Below are positions 35,834 through 46,106 of a stretch of DNA of 64,000 nucleotides, piece after piece (position 1 is the first letter of the stretch; every line of letters starts with the position of its first letter). Under the pieces are notes generated by a model. That model was not told the DNA's origin, made no database searches, and worked only from the letters and a program-made list of their open reading frames with translations. The stretch covers positions 124,001-188,000 of the forward strand of contig NZ_JAJAQH010000006.1 of assembly GCF_020523625.1 (NCBI RefSeq), given 5' to 3'. The translations under genes and the position numbers were made by a program. The stretch comes from Methylovorus menthalis. GTDB lineage: Bacteria > Pseudomonadota > Gammaproteobacteria > Burkholderiales > Methylophilaceae.

Positions 35834-36595
35834 CTAACTCGTCGAGTTCTTCATCAGCATTGGCGTGTAGTTGCAGCTGACTTGTTGCAACAGTTTGTTG
35901 ACGACATCCTGATCGCTGACCTTGGTTGACACCTTGCCGTTGACGACATATTCGATGTAAATCCCACGTTCCGATTCAGGTAGCACAAGCGCTTGCGGGT
36001 AGTCGCAGCTTCCCGTGCGCATCTGTTCAATTTTGGCGTACATGGCGGCGGTGCGGGCGGGATTGGCGACTGAAAAATCTGGTGCCATCCGGGGCTCGGC
36101 GGGTTTCGCCGAGGCATTCAAGGCCGCCACGATAAACCGGCCTGACGGCTGGAGCTCACTCTGTAGCGCAATACTGCTAGTGCCCAGCAAGGTAAATAAG
36201 CCCGCGGCAATCGCATAGGCTAATGCCTTGCTGGCAGGTTTCTGTTCAGGCGCCTGGGCTTGTAGCATGGCGTCGGCTGCAATGCGGGCGTGGCGCAGGG
36301 CGCGTGAAGCGGGTGATACCAGTTCCGTTTCAAGCGCCTGTTGCATCATGAAGTAGAGTTGCTGAGCCAGCAGCTCTGGCATCTCCTCAATCGCCATAGC
36401 TTGCGTCTGCTCTTGCATGAAACGCAGCATAGCGCTATCCGAGGCAATGCCTGATTCACCGCATAGTATGGAGGTGGTGCTGGCTGCATCTGCCAGAAGA
36501 TCAAACGCATTCAGCAGGCGCTGGCCTGGGTCGCTCGAGGATTTTTGTATCCTGGCGATCAGCAATTCCGAGTTCAATAATGGATGGGCTGGCAT
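35834..36595 (-). CDS. Uncharacterised single-pass membrane protein
   Basis: 253 residues. The N-terminal 120 residues are helical and cytosolic-looking, with Gln-rich segments (MRFMQEQTQAMAIEEMPELL). One membrane helix (about 126-147, ALAYAIAAGLFTLLGTSSIAL) is followed by a periplasmic part with two cysteines (SCDYPQ and VSCNYTP) that could form a disulphide. This layout resembles anti-sigma factors, but no sigma gene is adjacent and I do not recognise the family. It lies just after hemJ (2 bases). Confidence 0.6.
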   Translation of the reverse strand: MPAHPLLNSELLIARIQKSSSDPGQRLLNAFDLLADAASTTSILCGESGIASDSAMLRFMQEQTQAMAIEEMPELLAQQLYFMMQQALETELVSPASRALRHARIAADAMLQAQAPEQKPASKALAYAIAAGLFTLLGTSSIALQSELQPSGRFIVAALNASAKPAEPRMAPDFSVANPARTAAMYAKIEQMRTGSCDYPQALVLPESERGIYIEYVVNGKVSTKVSDQDVVNKLLQQVSCNYTPMLMKNSTS

Positions 36596-36597
36596 GG

Positions 36598-37011
36598 TTA
36601 GAAGGGTTTAACCTCAACCAGAATAACAATGGCAATCAGGGCCAGCACGGGAGCTTCGTTAAGCCAGCGGTAAAATACATGGCCGTGCCGATTGCGGTCG
36701 TTGGCGAAGTCACGCACGAGCTTGCCGCAATACAGATGATAGAGCACCAGCAATACTACTAGCGATACCTTGGCATGCAGCCAGCCGCCACTGAATCCAT
36801 AGCCCAGCCAGAGCCAGGTGCCAAAAGCGATGGTCAGTACCGCGCCGGGGGTCATGATGCCGTAGAACAGCTTACGCTCCATGATTTTGAAACGGGCATT
36901 GCTGGGTTCGTCGCTGGACATGGCGTGGTAAACGAACAGGCGCGGAAGATAAAACAGCCCTGCAAACCAGGTCACCATGAAAATAATATGCCAAGCCTTG
37001 ATCCAGAGCAT
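36598..37011 (-). CDS. hemJ: Protoporphyrinogen oxidase HemJ
   Basis: 137 residues with four membrane helices. The N-terminus WIKAWHIIFMVTWFAGLFYLPRLFVYH and the segment WLHAKVSLVVLLVLYH, with their conserved histidines and Lys, mark HemJ. It oxidises protoporphyrinogen IX in the inner membrane, the penultimate step of haem synthesis. The stop is 2 bases before the next gene; the thioredoxin gene is upstream by 2 bases, so the three are one operon. Confidence 0.92.
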   Translation of the reverse strand: MLWIKAWHIIFMVTWFAGLFYLPRLFVYHAMSSDEPSNARFKIMERKLFYGIMTPGAVLTIAFGTWLWLGYGFSGGWLHAKVSLVVLLVLYHLYCGKLVRDFANDRNRHGHVFYRWLNEAPVLALIAIVILVEVKPF

Positions 37012-37013
37012 GG

Positions 37014-37529
37014 CTAGCCTTTTGTGCCCAGTTGTTGATCCAGCAGGCTGTGCAGTGACTTGAAATCAAGCTCGCCGATGGCTTTGCGGATAATTTTGCC
37101 ATCCTTGTCTAGTACGAAGGTGGTCGGGGTGACGCGCACTTCGTTGAACTGCATGCTCATGTCGCCGGTGTCGTCGTGGGTGACTTTAAATGGCAGGGAA
37201 TTTTTGGCCGTGTAATTTTTAACCTGATCGATAGGGTCGTAGGGCATTGCAATCGCCACGACTTCAAAGCCGCGATCATGGTATTGATGCCAGGTCTGGA
37301 TCAGTGCCGGCATTTCGGCAATACAGCCGGGGCAATCAGTAGCCCAGAAGTTGACCAGTACCACTTTGCCACGCAGATCCTGCATGCTGGTGGTCTTGCC
37401 ATCCAGTGTGGTGAAGCTGATATTGGGGGCTGTAGGCTTGCTGGCCAGTGTGTAGGCAAGAAAGCCCAAAAGCAGGACCAGCAGCAATGGAAACAGCAGT
37501 TTGCGAGGGGAATTAAATAAGGATTTCAT
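37014..37529 (-). CDS. TlpA/ResA-type membrane-anchored thioredoxin
   Basis: 171 residues. An N-terminal membrane helix (11-30) is followed by a thioredoxin-like fold. The redox motif is Cys66-Pro-Gly-Cys69 in NFWATDCPGCIAEMP, and the cis-Pro is in RVTPTTFVLDKDG. It is probably a periplasmic reductant, for example in cytochrome c maturation. Encoded directly before hemJ. Confidence 0.9.
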   Translation of the reverse strand: MKSLFNSPRKLLFPLLLVLLLGFLAYTLASKPTAPNISFTTLDGKTTSMQDLRGKVVLVNFWATDCPGCIAEMPALIQTWHQYHDRGFEVVAIAMPYDPIDQVKNYTAKNSLPFKVTHDDTGDMSMQFNEVRVTPTTFVLDKDGKIIRKAIGELDFKSLHSLLDQQLGTKG

Positions 37530-37696
37530 CTTTAAATATGAGCGATCTGCGATGCACGCGTTATTGTCGTGGGTTTGCCGGGGCTTGTCATCAGGAATCT
37601 GCGCGGGGGAATGAGCGACTGTATGAATTTTGCATCACGCACAAGCTTAATACCTGACAAATTCAGTCTGCTAATAAACTGCCATGTTGCCCATGG

Positions 37697-37702
37697 TATA
37701 AT
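37697..37702 (+). promoter_or_regulatory. Candidate -10 box for the FAD/Fe-S oxidoreductase
   Basis: A perfect TATAAT lies 26 bases before the ATG at 37729. No good -35 hexamer is seen at 16-18 bases upstream, so an activator or chance is possible. Confidence 0.35.
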
Positions 37703-37728
37703 TGCACTTTTGGTTACCTTCCAAATTC

Positions 37729-40700
37729 ATGACCACCCGCTTACGCGAAATCCCGTATAACTACACCTCGTTTTCAGACCGCGAAATCGTCATCAGATTC
37801 CTCGGTGAAGATATCTGGAACGTTCTCAACGAATTGCGCGGCGAACGGAAAACCGGCCGCTCTGCACGCATGCTGTTTGAGGTGCTGGGCGACCTCTGGG
37901 TTGTTTCCCGCAATCCTTACCTGCAGGATGATCTTCTTGCGAACAAGAAGCGTCGGCAAGCACTGATCAGCGCATTGCATCACCGTATCAAGGCTATTGA
38001 CGAACGTAGCCAGGGCAATCCTCTGGTGCTGCGTTTGATTGAGGCGGCGCGCAAGGCAGTCAATGTCTTCGAACAGGATTTCAAGCAAACCGAGAGTCTG
38101 CGCAAAAAAGCCCAGTCACGCCTGGGCAAGATCACGCGCAAGGACAACATTCAGTTTGACGGCCTGGCGCGCGTTTCGCATGTGACCGATGCTACCGACT
38201 GGCGGGTTGAGTATCCGTTTGTCGTGCTGACACCGGATACCGAGCAGGAAATGGCGGCGCTGGTGCGTGCCTGTATCGAACTCGGCCTCACCATTATTCC
38301 CCGCGGCGGCGGTACCGGTTACACCGGCGGCGCCGTGCCGCTGACGCCTTTGTCAGCCGTGATCAATACCGAAAAATTGGATACCCTGGGTGCCGTGGAA
38401 ATGCGCACCCTGCCAGGTGTTGGTCGTCAGGTGCCGACTGTCCATTGCGGCGCTGGCGTTGTTACGCGCCGCGTGATGGAGGCTGCCACGGCCGCCGGGC
38501 TTGAATTCGCCTGCGATCCTACCTCTGCCGATGCGTCTTGCATCGGCGGTAATGTCGCCATGAACGCCGGTGGCAAGAAGGCCGTGCTCTGGGGCACGGC
38601 GCTGGATAACCTCGCCTCATGGCGCATGGTGACGCCCGATGCCAACTGGCTCGAGGTGGAGCGTCTGGACCACAACCTGGGCAAGATTCATGATATTCCA
38701 GTCGCGCGCTTCCGCATCACGCGCTTTGCCGAAGATGGCAAAACCATGCTCGCCGAACCGGAAATCCTGGAAATCCCTGGCCCCAGCTTCCGCAAGACCG
38801 GACTGGGCAAGGACGTCACGGACAAATTCCTCTCGGGCTTGCCTGGCATACAGAAGGAAGGCTGCGATGGTCTGATTACTTCGGCCACCTTCATCCTGCA
38901 TCGCATGCCCAAGCATGTGCGTACCATCTGCCTGGAGTTTTTCGGCCATGTGGCGCTGGGTGTCCCTGCCATTGTCGAGATCAAGGATTACCTGGATGCG
39001 CACCCCAATACCCTGCTCGCAGGCCTGGAGCATCTGGACGAGCGCTATCTGAAAGCCGTGGGTTATGCCACCAAGGCTACCCGCAATGAGCGTCCCAAGA
39101 TGGTGTTGCTGGCCGATATTGCCAGTGACGATGAAAACGGCGTAGGCGAAGCCGCATCGCATATCGTGCGGCTTGCCAATGCGCGTGGCGGTGAAGGCTT
39201 TATCGCTGTATCGGGTGAAGCGCGCAAGAAGTTCTGGCTGGACCGTGGCCGTACGGCGGCGATTGCCAAACACACCAATGCGTTCAAGATCAATGAGGAC
39301 GTGGTGATTCCGTTGCCACGTCTGGGCGATTATTCGGACGGCATCGAGCGCATCAATATTGAGCTGTCGATCAAGAACAAGCTCAAGCTGGCCGATGCGC
39401 TGGAAACCTTCCTGCAAGGTGATCTGCCTTTGTATCAGGACGATGACACTCAGGCCGATCCTGAAATGCTGGTCGCCAAGCGGGCCCAATCTCTGGCGAT
39501 GGTGGACAAGGTGCGTACGCACTGGCGCACCATCCTGGAAAACCTGGATGCGCCGGTTAGCATTCTGGGTAGCGAATATGCGGATATTGCGACTGAAAAC
39601 GTCTTCCGTGCTGTGCAGGAGCATCAGGTACGCGTGTCCTGGAAACGCGAGCTGAAAAAGCCGCTGCATCAGATATTCACCGGCCGTGAATACCAGAAGA
39701 TCCTGGAGCGGGCGGACGAAATCCATAAGCAGGTGCTCAAGGGCCGCGTATTCGTGGCGTTGCACATGCACGCGGGCGACGGCAACGTTCATACCAATAT
39801 TCCGGTCAATTCAGACGACTATGAAATGATGCATGCCGCGCATGAGGCCGTGGCTCGCATCATGAAGCTGGCCGAAAGCCTGGATGGCGTGATTTCCGGC
39901 GAACACGGTATTGGTATTACCAAGATGGCGTTCCTGGACCAGAAAACCATTTCGACCTTTGCCGATTACAAGCAGAAGGTAGATCCGGAAGGGCGCTTCA
40001 ACAAAGGCAAGCTGATGGCAGGCTCAGGCCTGGATGGGGCTTACACCCCATCGTTTGGGTTGCTGGAGCAGGAATCCATCATCATGGAACAATCGGCGAT
40101 CGGCGATATTGCCGACTCGATCAGCGATTGCTTGCGTTGCGGCAAGTGCAAACCCGTATGTACCACGCACGTGCCCCGCGCCAATTTGCTATATTCGCCA
40201 CGCAACAAGATACTGGGCACCTCGCTGCTGATTGAGGCGTTCCTCTATGAGGAGCAGACGCGCCGTGGCATTTCGATCAAGCACTTTGACGAGTTCAATG
40301 ATGTGGCGGATCACTGCACGGTGTGCCATAAATGCTTGAACCCTTGCCCGGTGGATATCGATTTCGGCGATGTGTCGATTGCGATGCGCAACTTCCTGCG
40401 TGAGCAGGGCAAGAAGCATTTCAATGCCGGGACTACCGTGTCGATGGCCTTCCTGAATGTCAAGGATCCGGCCACTATCAAGATGATGCGCACGGCCATG
40501 ATAGGCTGGGGTTACAAGCTGCAGCGACTGGGGCATCAGGTGTTCAAGAAGCTGGGCCTGATTGGCAACATCAAGAAGAAACCACCCGCCACCCTGGGCA
40601 AGCCCGATATCAAGGCGCAGGTGATTCACTTCATTAATCGCCCCATGCCCAAGGCCATGCCGACCAAAACCTCGCGTGCGCTGCTCGGTCTGGAAGACGA

Positions 40701-41541
40701 TACGATAGTGCCGATCATCCGTAATCCGCAGAAGACGACGGAAGAATCGGATGCGGTGTTCTACTTCCCGGGCTGCGGTTCGGAGCGCTTGTTCTCGCAG
40801 GTGGGTCTGGCTACCCAGGCCATGCTGTATGAAACCGGTGCCACTACCGTGCTGCCGCCAGGCTATCTGTGCTGCGGTTACCCGCAGACATCCAGCGGTA
40901 ATCACGACAAGGGTCAGCAGATCACGGCGGAAAACCGCGTGCAATTCCATCGCATTGCCAATACGCTGAACTATCTGGATATCAAGACCGTGATCGTCTC
41001 GTGCGGCACGTGTATGGATCAGCTGCAGAAGTATGAGTTCGAGAAGATATTCCCGGGCTGCCGCTTGCTGGATATTCACGAATATCTGATGGAAAAAGGT
41101 CTGAAGCTGGAAGGCGTGACGGGTACGCGTTATATGTACCATGACCCTTGCCATAGCCCGATGAAGACCTACCAGCCGCTCAAGGTGACCAATGCCCTGA
41201 TGGGGCAGGATGTTGCGCTGAATGACCGTTGCTGCGGCGAGTCTGGCACCTTTGCCGTGTCGCGTCCCGATATCGCAACCCAGGTCAAAATGCGCAAGCA
41301 GGAAGAGCTGGAAAAAGGCATGGCCAAGCTGGGTTTGACCCCTGGCGCGCCCGAGCAGGATGTGAAGATTCTGACTTCATGCCCATCCTGCCTGCAAGGT
41401 CTTGCGCGCTATGGCGAAGATACTGGCGTTCAGGCGGATTACATCGTGGTGGAAATGGCCAAGCATCTGCTGGGCGAAAACTGGATGCAGGATTTCGTTC
41501 ACAAGGCCAATAATGGCGGGATCGAAAAAGTGCTGCTGTAA
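37729..41541 (+). CDS. DUF3683 FAD-linked oxidoreductase fused to Fe-S/CCG domains
   Basis: 1270 residues. ATG 37729 is preferred over TTG 37702. The domain order is as follows: DUF3683 (about 1-140); FAD-binding PCMH-type domain with [10 protein letters not shown] at 192-201; FAD-oxidase C-terminal domain with [12 protein letters not shown] and GEHGIG; two 4Fe-4S motifs (Cys801-804-807-811 and Cys863-866-869-873); and two CCG domains (CCG at 1048-1050 and 1168-1170). This merges the parts of GlcD/GlcF or Dld-type dehydrogenases in one chain. It probably oxidises a 2-hydroxy acid such as D-lactate at the membrane and passes electrons to quinone; the substrate is unproven. Confidence 0.88.
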   Translation: MTTRLREIPYNYTSFSDREIVIRFLGEDIWNVLNELRGERKTGRSARMLFEVLGDLWVVSRNPYLQDDLLANKKRRQALISALHHRIKAIDERSQGNPLVLRLIEAARKAVNVFEQDFKQTESLRKKAQSRLGKITRKDNIQFDGLARVSHVTDATDWRVEYPFVVLTPDTEQEMAALVRACIELGLTIIPRGGGTGYTGGAVPLTPLSAVINTEKLDTLGAVEMRTLPGVGRQVPTVHCGAGVVTRRVMEAATAAGLEFACDPTSADASCIGGNVAMNAGGKKAVLWGTALDNLASWRMVTPDANWLEVERLDHNLGKIHDIPVARFRITRFAEDGKTMLAEPEILEIPGPSFRKTGLGKDVTDKFLSGLPGIQKEGCDGLITSATFILHRMPKHVRTICLEFFGHVALGVPAIVEIKDYLDAHPNTLLAGLEHLDERYLKAVGYATKATRNERPKMVLLADIASDDENGVGEAASHIVRLANARGGEGFIAVSGEARKKFWLDRGRTAAIAKHTNAFKINEDVVIPLPRLGDYSDGIERINIELSIKNKLKLADALETFLQGDLPLYQDDDTQADPEMLVAKRAQSLAMVDKVRTHWRTILENLDAPVSILGSEYADIATENVFRAVQEHQVRVSWKRELKKPLHQIFTGREYQKILERADEIHKQVLKGRVFVALHMHAGDGNVHTNIPVNSDDYEMMHAAHEAVARIMKLAESLDGVISGEHGIGITKMAFLDQKTISTFADYKQKVDPEGRFNKGKLMAGSGLDGAYTPSFGLLEQESIIMEQSAIGDIADSISDCLRCGKCKPVCTTHVPRANLLYSPRNKILGTSLLIEAFLYEEQTRRGISIKHFDEFNDVADHCTVCHKCLNPCPVDIDFGDVSIAMRNFLREQGKKHFNAGTTVSMAFLNVKDPATIKMMRTAMIGWGYKLQRLGHQVFKKLGLIGNIKKKPPATLGKPDIKAQVIHFINRPMPKAMPTKTSRALLGLEDDTIVPIIRNPQKTTEESDAVFYFPGCGSERLFSQVGLATQAMLYETGATTVLPPGYLCCGYPQTSSGNHDKGQQITAENRVQFHRIANTLNYLDIKTVIVSCGTCMDQLQKYEFEKIFPGCRLLDIHEYLMEKGLKLEGVTGTRYMYHDPCHSPMKTYQPLKVTNALMGQDVALNDRCCGESGTFAVSRPDIATQVKMRKQEELEKGMAKLGLTPGAPEQDVKILTSCPSCLQGLARYGEDTGVQADYIVVEMAKHLLGENWMQDFVHKANNGGIEKVLL

Positions 41542-41565
41542 CACTGGCTCTGCTTGGGTGAAGTG

Positions 41566-41597
41566 AAAAGCGCAAGGCTCAGCCTTGCGCTTTTTTT
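41566..41597 (+). terminator. Rho-independent terminator
   Basis: GCGCAAGG (41570-41577) pairs with CCTTGCGC (41583-41590) around a 5-base loop, extended by A/T pairs and followed by T7. It ends the oxidoreductase transcript. Confidence 0.92.
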
Positions 41598-41684
41598 ATT
41601 GGGAGGCGTATCCAGGAATTTGGGGTTTACAGGCTGATTTGCCAGCGTATAGTAGGTTGAATTGATTCAGGCAAAGGAGTTGTA

Positions 41685-42065
41685 ATGACCAGGGTTGCCT
41701 CACTTTTACTGACCAGCATGGCGTTCATCCTTGTTGGTCAAGCCATGGCGGAAGAAAGTACGCTGGGTGCCATTCCGGCATTATCCAACAGTAACAATGC
41801 ATCCTCTGGCGTGGCTGTCAGCCCGCCTACCCAAATGAATACCCGCTCGCGCCTGTCGCCTGTCATTGTGTTGCCGCCAGAGAGTCTGGAGCCGCGTACG
41901 CTGGTGGTGCCATTGCCAAGCGAAGGCGGTCCACCAGTGGTGATGCGCAAGAACAGTATTGAAGTGCTGCCGAGTTTGCAGCCCGCTTTGCCCAAGTCCA
42001 AGGCTAGCCCTGATGCAGGGAATGCCACGGGAAACAGAAAGCCTCTGCCACCAATCGTCGATTGA
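41685..42065 (+). CDS. Uncharacterised small secreted protein
   Basis: 126 residues with a clear signal peptide (LLLTSMAFILVGQAMA) and an AAAGGAG ribosome site. The mature part is rich in Pro, Ser and Asn and probably disordered, for example SPVIVLPPESLEPRTLVVPLPSEGG. No family recognised. Convergent with phoR. Confidence 0.6.
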   Translation: MTRVASLLLTSMAFILVGQAMAEESTLGAIPALSNSNNASSGVAVSPPTQMNTRSRLSPVIVLPPESLEPRTLVVPLPSEGGPPVVMRKNSIEVLPSLQPALPKSKASPDAGNATGNRKPLPPIVD

Positions 42066-42109
42066 GGTAGCTGCGCTCACTTGCCTGGCGCAACGGCTGG
42101 GTGTGATGG

Positions 42110-43441
42110 CTAGCTTGCGGCTGTGGCTTTATGCACTAGGCGCGCTTTGGGGAACACGGCGCTGAAGGTACTGCCTTTGCCCAATTCGCTTTCGATATCC
42201 AGTCTGGCCTGATGGCGCGTCAGGATATGCTTGACGATGGAAAGTCCCAGGCCTGTGCCCCCGGTTTCGCGTGAGCGGCTGCGATCGACCCGGTAAAAGC
42301 GTTCGGTCAGGCGATCGATGTGCTGTTGTTCAATCCCCAGTCCCGTGTCCTTGACGCTAAATACGCCATCGGTGCCGCGGGTTTTCCAGCTGATATGAAT
42401 GCTGCCACCCGTTGGTGTATAGCGAATGGCATTGCTCACCAGATTGCCCAGAGCGCTGTGCAGCTCTTCCAGCGCACCCGTCAGGTTGAGCGTGGTGTCC
42501 GCGTCCAGGGTGATGGTATGGCGATCGTTGCTGAGGCCACGCGCTTCGTTCATTACCATGCTAAGCAGGGCATTGATATCAATGACGGTGTCTTGCGGGG
42601 TGGTCGGACTATTTTCCAGTTGCGACAAGGTCAGCAGGTCTTCTACCAGCCTGCGCATGCGGCCAGTCTGCTCCTGCATCATGTCAAAATAACTGCGCGT
42701 GCTATCCGGCACGGCGCCATCCATGTCGCTCAGCGTCTCCAGAAAGCCCCCTACCACCGTCAACGGAGTGCGTAATTCATGGGAGACATTGGCAATAAAG
42801 TCGCGCCGCATGTGCTCCACTTTTTCCAGCTGGCTGATGTCGCGGCTAATCAGCAGTTTCTGGTTGATGCCAAAGGGGATGACCTGCAATTCCAGCGTGG
42901 TATCTGCCAGGCGCCAGGATTTGAGTTTGATGGGGTCGGTGTAATTGTGTGAGTCAAGATAGCTGATGAAGTCACTGCTACGAACCAGGTAACTGATGGG
43001 CTGGCCGACGTCCTGCTTCATGGAAAGGCCAAGGTGGCGTTCTGCCGGTGGATTGCACCATTCGATCAGATCGTGCCCATTTAGTAACACCACACCGTCA
43101 GGCAGGGCGCTGGCAGCATGGCGAAAGCGATCGAGCGCCGAGCTCAGCTGGGTCTGGCTGCGGCTGTAGCGGCGCTGCTGATGGTAGATGGCGGCGAATA
43201 CATCTTCCCAGATGCCAGTGCCCAGCGGCATGGTGGCGAGATCCGGTTTATTGAACCACTGCAGCAGCTTGTGTATCCAGTACAGGTGGGTGGCGAGGTA
43301 AAGCACGACGCCCACGCCAAATACCAGTAATGCTGCAATTTCATCGACGACAGCCCATACCACCAGGCTGACGGTCACTAACAAAAAGCCGAGCCAGAAA
43401 GCTCTCCAACGAATATCGTGCACGCGGCTACCATTCCACAA
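42110..43441 (-). CDS. phoR: Phosphate-regulon sensor kinase PhoR
   Basis: 443 residues. Two N-terminal membrane helices (about 13-55) are followed by the PhoR-type linker, a PAS domain (LDRFRHAASALPDGVVLLNGHDLIEWCNPPAERHLG) and HisKA with the phospho-acceptor His221 in ANVSHELRTPL. HATPase motifs are NLVSNAIRYTP, VKDTGLGI and GTGLGLSIVKHIL. It senses phosphate status with the Pst system (not in the window) and phosphorylates PhoB. 70 bases downstream of phoB. Confidence 0.93.
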   Translation of the reverse strand: MWNGSRVHDIRWRAFWLGFLLVTVSLVVWAVVDEIAALLVFGVGVVLYLATHLYWIHKLLQWFNKPDLATMPLGTGIWEDVFAAIYHQQRRYSRSQTQLSSALDRFRHAASALPDGVVLLNGHDLIEWCNPPAERHLGLSMKQDVGQPISYLVRSSDFISYLDSHNYTDPIKLKSWRLADTTLELQVIPFGINQKLLISRDISQLEKVEHMRRDFIANVSHELRTPLTVVGGFLETLSDMDGAVPDSTRSYFDMMQEQTGRMRRLVEDLLTLSQLENSPTTPQDTVIDINALLSMVMNEARGLSNDRHTITLDADTTLNLTGALEELHSALGNLVSNAIRYTPTGGSIHISWKTRGTDGVFSVKDTGLGIEQQHIDRLTERFYRVDRSRSRETGGTGLGLSIVKHILTRHQARLDIESELGKGSTFSAVFPKARLVHKATAAS

Positions 43442-43511
43442 ATTAATAAATCACTTGTTGGAGCATTCGGGAGCCCCGACAAGTGCGACGTTGGCAAAGC
43501 GTTATTATGAG

Positions 43512-44198
43512 CTAGTGCGCCGAGAAACGATAGCCAACGCCACGGACTGTCTGGATCAGGTCTTCGTGACCGGAGTCTGCCAGTGCTAGGCGCAGACGGC
43601 GGATATGTACGTCTACGGTGCGGTCTTCGACAAATACGCGATCACCCCATACGCGGTCCAGCACCTGGCTGCGCGAGTGCACGCGCTCCGGGTTGGACAT
43701 GAGGTAATGCAGCAGGCGAAACTCGGTTGGCCCCAGGTCCAGCGTGGTGCCATTGCCTGTGACGCGGTGGGTCACAGGATCAAGCCGCAAGCCGCCGACT
43801 TCAATCGGGTCATCGGTCATCTGGGGTGCACGGCGACGCAAGACTGCCTTGATGCGGGCATTCAGCTCGCGCGGGCTGAAGGGCTTGGTGACATAGTCAT
43901 CGGCGCCCACTTCCAGTCCTTTTACCTTGTCGGCCTCTTCACCACGCGCTGTCAGCATGATGATGGGAATCGCCTTGGTGAATTCATCCGATTTCAATTT
44001 GCGGGCAAATTCAATGCCGCTCATGCCTGGCAACATCCAGTCCAGAATAATCAGGTCGGGCAGTGCTTCGCGAATCAGCATTTGCGCTTGCTCGACGCTG
44101 AGGGCGCGTATGGGGTTATGTCCGGCCTGGGTCAGATTAAGAGCAAGCAGCTCTTGAATGGCGGGTTCATCTTCTACAATCAATATGTTAGCGGGCAT
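43512..44198 (-). CDS. phoB: Phosphate-regulon response regulator PhoB
   Basis: 228 residues. The receiver domain has the acidic pocket VEDEP, phospho-acceptor Asp53 in LIILDWMLPGMSG, and Lys in VTKPFSPREL. The C-terminal winged helix includes LDLGPTEFRLLHYLMSNPERVHSR and VDVHIRRLRLAL. It activates genes with Pho boxes, and a three-repeat Pho box 38 bases before its own start indicates autoregulation. Confidence 0.95.
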   Translation of the reverse strand: MPANILIVEDEPAIQELLALNLTQAGHNPIRALSVEQAQMLIREALPDLIILDWMLPGMSGIEFARKLKSDEFTKAIPIIMLTARGEEADKVKGLEVGADDYVTKPFSPRELNARIKAVLRRRAPQMTDDPIEVGGLRLDPVTHRVTGNGTTLDLGPTEFRLLHYLMSNPERVHSRSQVLDRVWGDRVFVEDRTVDVHIRRLRLALADSGHEDLIQTVRGVGYRFSAH

Positions 44199-44235
44199 TT
44201 CATTTATCCTTGGCTTTTGCAGTGCTGCTTACTAT

Positions 44236-44264
44236 ATGACGTTAATATGACAGATTGATGACAC
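44236..44264 (-). promoter_or_regulatory. Pho box with three heptamers upstream of phoB
   Basis: Read on the minus strand: GTGTCAT (44258-44264), CTGTCAT (44247-44253) and ACGTCAT (44236-44242), each separated by exactly 4 A/T-rich bases. This matches the PhoB consensus of CTGTCAT direct repeats with an 11-bp period. The site ends 38 bases before the phoB start. Confidence 0.85.
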
Positions 44265-44383
44265 TTGAGGAACCCGAATTTTAATGCAGATTGCCAACCC
44301 TGTTTTTTTATATGATGATCGTGCCTGTCAGGTATTTGATCGCGAATCATTATTCGAAATAATAAAAAGCAGGGAGTTTGGAG

Positions 44384-46051
44384 ATGGCTGGATTTCTTTC
44401 TAAGGAACGCATTATCACCGGCGGTAATTTTAATCGCTGGCTTATTCCGCCCGCGGCGCTGGCTGTGCATTTGTGTATCGGCATGGCCTATGGCTTTTCC
44501 GTTTTCTGGAAGCCACTGGGCAATGCGCTGGTAGGTGAAGATGGCAAGCCGTTGGCTGCCTGTGCGGCTGGCGCTGTCACGGTGGCGGACAAACTGAGCG
44601 GCACATGGCGTGCCCTGTTTGCTACGGATTGTAATTGGACTCAGTTTGACCTGGGCTGGATGTATACGCTGTTTTTTGTACTACTGGGCTGTTCAGCCGC
44701 CTTGTGGGGCGGCTGGCTTGAGCGGGCAGGTCCGCGCAAGGCGGGTCTCGTAGCGACTGTTTGCTGGTGTGGCGGTTTGTTGATCTCTGCGCTCGGTGTC
44801 TATACCCACCAGCTATGGATGATGTGGCTAGGCTCGGGGGTGATCGGTGGCATCGGCCTGGGACTTGGTTATATTTCGCCAGTATCCACCCTGATCAAGT
44901 GGTTCCCTGATCGTCGCGGCATGGCAACCGGCATGGCCATCATGGGCTTTGGCGGCGGCGCCATGATAGGCTCGCCACTGGCTACCAAGCTGATGAGCTA
45001 CTTTGCTACTCCAGTAGCTCCAGGTGTCTGGCAGACGTTTGTTGTCCTCGCGGCGATTTATGCCGTCTTCATGCTGTGTGGTTCACTGGGTTACCGGGTG
45101 CCAGCATCCGACTGGAAGCCTGCTAACTGGGTACCTCCCGCCAAGAGCGCAAGCTCGGGCATGATTGCTACGCGTCACGTACATATCAATCAAGCACACA
45201 AAACGCCACAGTTCTGGCTGTTGTGGCTGATCCTGTGCATGAATGTATCCGCGAGTATCGGTATTATCGGCGCGGCTGCCCCCATGTTGCAGGAAACGTT
45301 TGGCGGCGCCCTGATTGATCAAGGCTCTTTAAGTTTTGCTGATATCAAGAAGGACGATGTGCTGATTGCCAGCCTGGCGGCAGTTGGCGCCGGGTTTGTG
45401 GGGCTGGTGTCGCTGTTCAATATTTTCGGGCGCTTTGCCTGGGCGACTTCCTCAGACAAGTTGGGGCGTAAAACCACCTATTCCATTTTCTTCATTCTCG
45501 GTGCGCTGATGTACGTGGCGGCGGCATGGGCGGCAGGTGCCAAATCCCTGGCAGTATTCGTGGGCGCGTTCTGCATTATTGCCTCGATGTATGGCGGCGG
45601 CTTTGCCACCATACCGGCATATCTTGCCGATATGTTTGGCACGCAGTTCGTGGGCGCCATCCATGGCCGTTTGCTGACTGCTTGGTCCACCGCGGGCATT
45701 GTGGGGCCAGTGATCGTCAACTACATGCATGATATGCGTCTTGAAGCGCAAGTGCCTTTTGATCAGGTGTATGGCCCCATCTTCTACGTACTCGCCGGCA
45801 TGTTGGTGATTGGCTTTGTGGCGAATTTGCTGGTGCGACCTGTCGCCAGCAAACACTTCATGACCGATGCTGAATTGGCAGAAGAGAAGAAGCTGGCACA
45901 TGAAAAAGTGTTGCCAGGTAGTGAGTCGCAAGCGAAAGCCGCCAGCGGCGGTTCGCGCATATTGGCAGTATTTGCCTGGCTCGCAGTGGGCATTCCGGTA
46001 AGTTATGGCATCTGGAGTACTTTGCAAAAAGCTTGGGCGCTTTTCCACTAA
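44384..46051 (+). CDS. OFA-family (oxalate/formate antiporter-like) MFS transporter
   Basis: 555 residues from ATG 44384 (AGGGAG upstream; a TTG two codons earlier is less likely). About 12-14 membrane helices. The segments IGMAYGFSVFWKPLG, LGLGYISPVSTLIKWFPDRRGMATGMAIMGFGGGAMIG and RFAWATSSDKLGRKTTY are typical of the oxalate:formate antiporter family. An unusual 60-residue loop follows helix 1 (VGEDGKPLAACAAGAVTV). It probably exchanges a monocarboxylate or related anion; the substrate is unproven. Divergent from phoB. Confidence 0.88.
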   Translation: MAGFLSKERIITGGNFNRWLIPPAALAVHLCIGMAYGFSVFWKPLGNALVGEDGKPLAACAAGAVTVADKLSGTWRALFATDCNWTQFDLGWMYTLFFVLLGCSAALWGGWLERAGPRKAGLVATVCWCGGLLISALGVYTHQLWMMWLGSGVIGGIGLGLGYISPVSTLIKWFPDRRGMATGMAIMGFGGGAMIGSPLATKLMSYFATPVAPGVWQTFVVLAAIYAVFMLCGSLGYRVPASDWKPANWVPPAKSASSGMIATRHVHINQAHKTPQFWLLWLILCMNVSASIGIIGAAAPMLQETFGGALIDQGSLSFADIKKDDVLIASLAAVGAGFVGLVSLFNIFGRFAWATSSDKLGRKTTYSIFFILGALMYVAAAWAAGAKSLAVFVGAFCIIASMYGGGFATIPAYLADMFGTQFVGAIHGRLLTAWSTAGIVGPVIVNYMHDMRLEAQVPFDQVYGPIFYVLAGMLVIGFVANLLVRPVASKHFMTDAELAEEKKLAHEKVLPGSESQAKAASGGSRILAVFAWLAVGIPVSYGIWSTLQKAWALFH

Positions 46052-46076
46052 TCCACGTTTTTCAAATCATACCTCT

Positions 46077-46105
46077 GGCAGTCCCGGGCATATGCCCGGG
46101 CTGCC
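46077..46105 (+). terminator. GC-rich hairpin after the OFA transporter
   Basis: GGCAG and CTGCC flank a perfect CCCGGGCATATGCCCGGG palindrome, giving a very stable stem. Only GTTT follows, so termination may be partial or Rho-assisted. Confidence 0.55.
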
Positions 46106-46106
46106 G

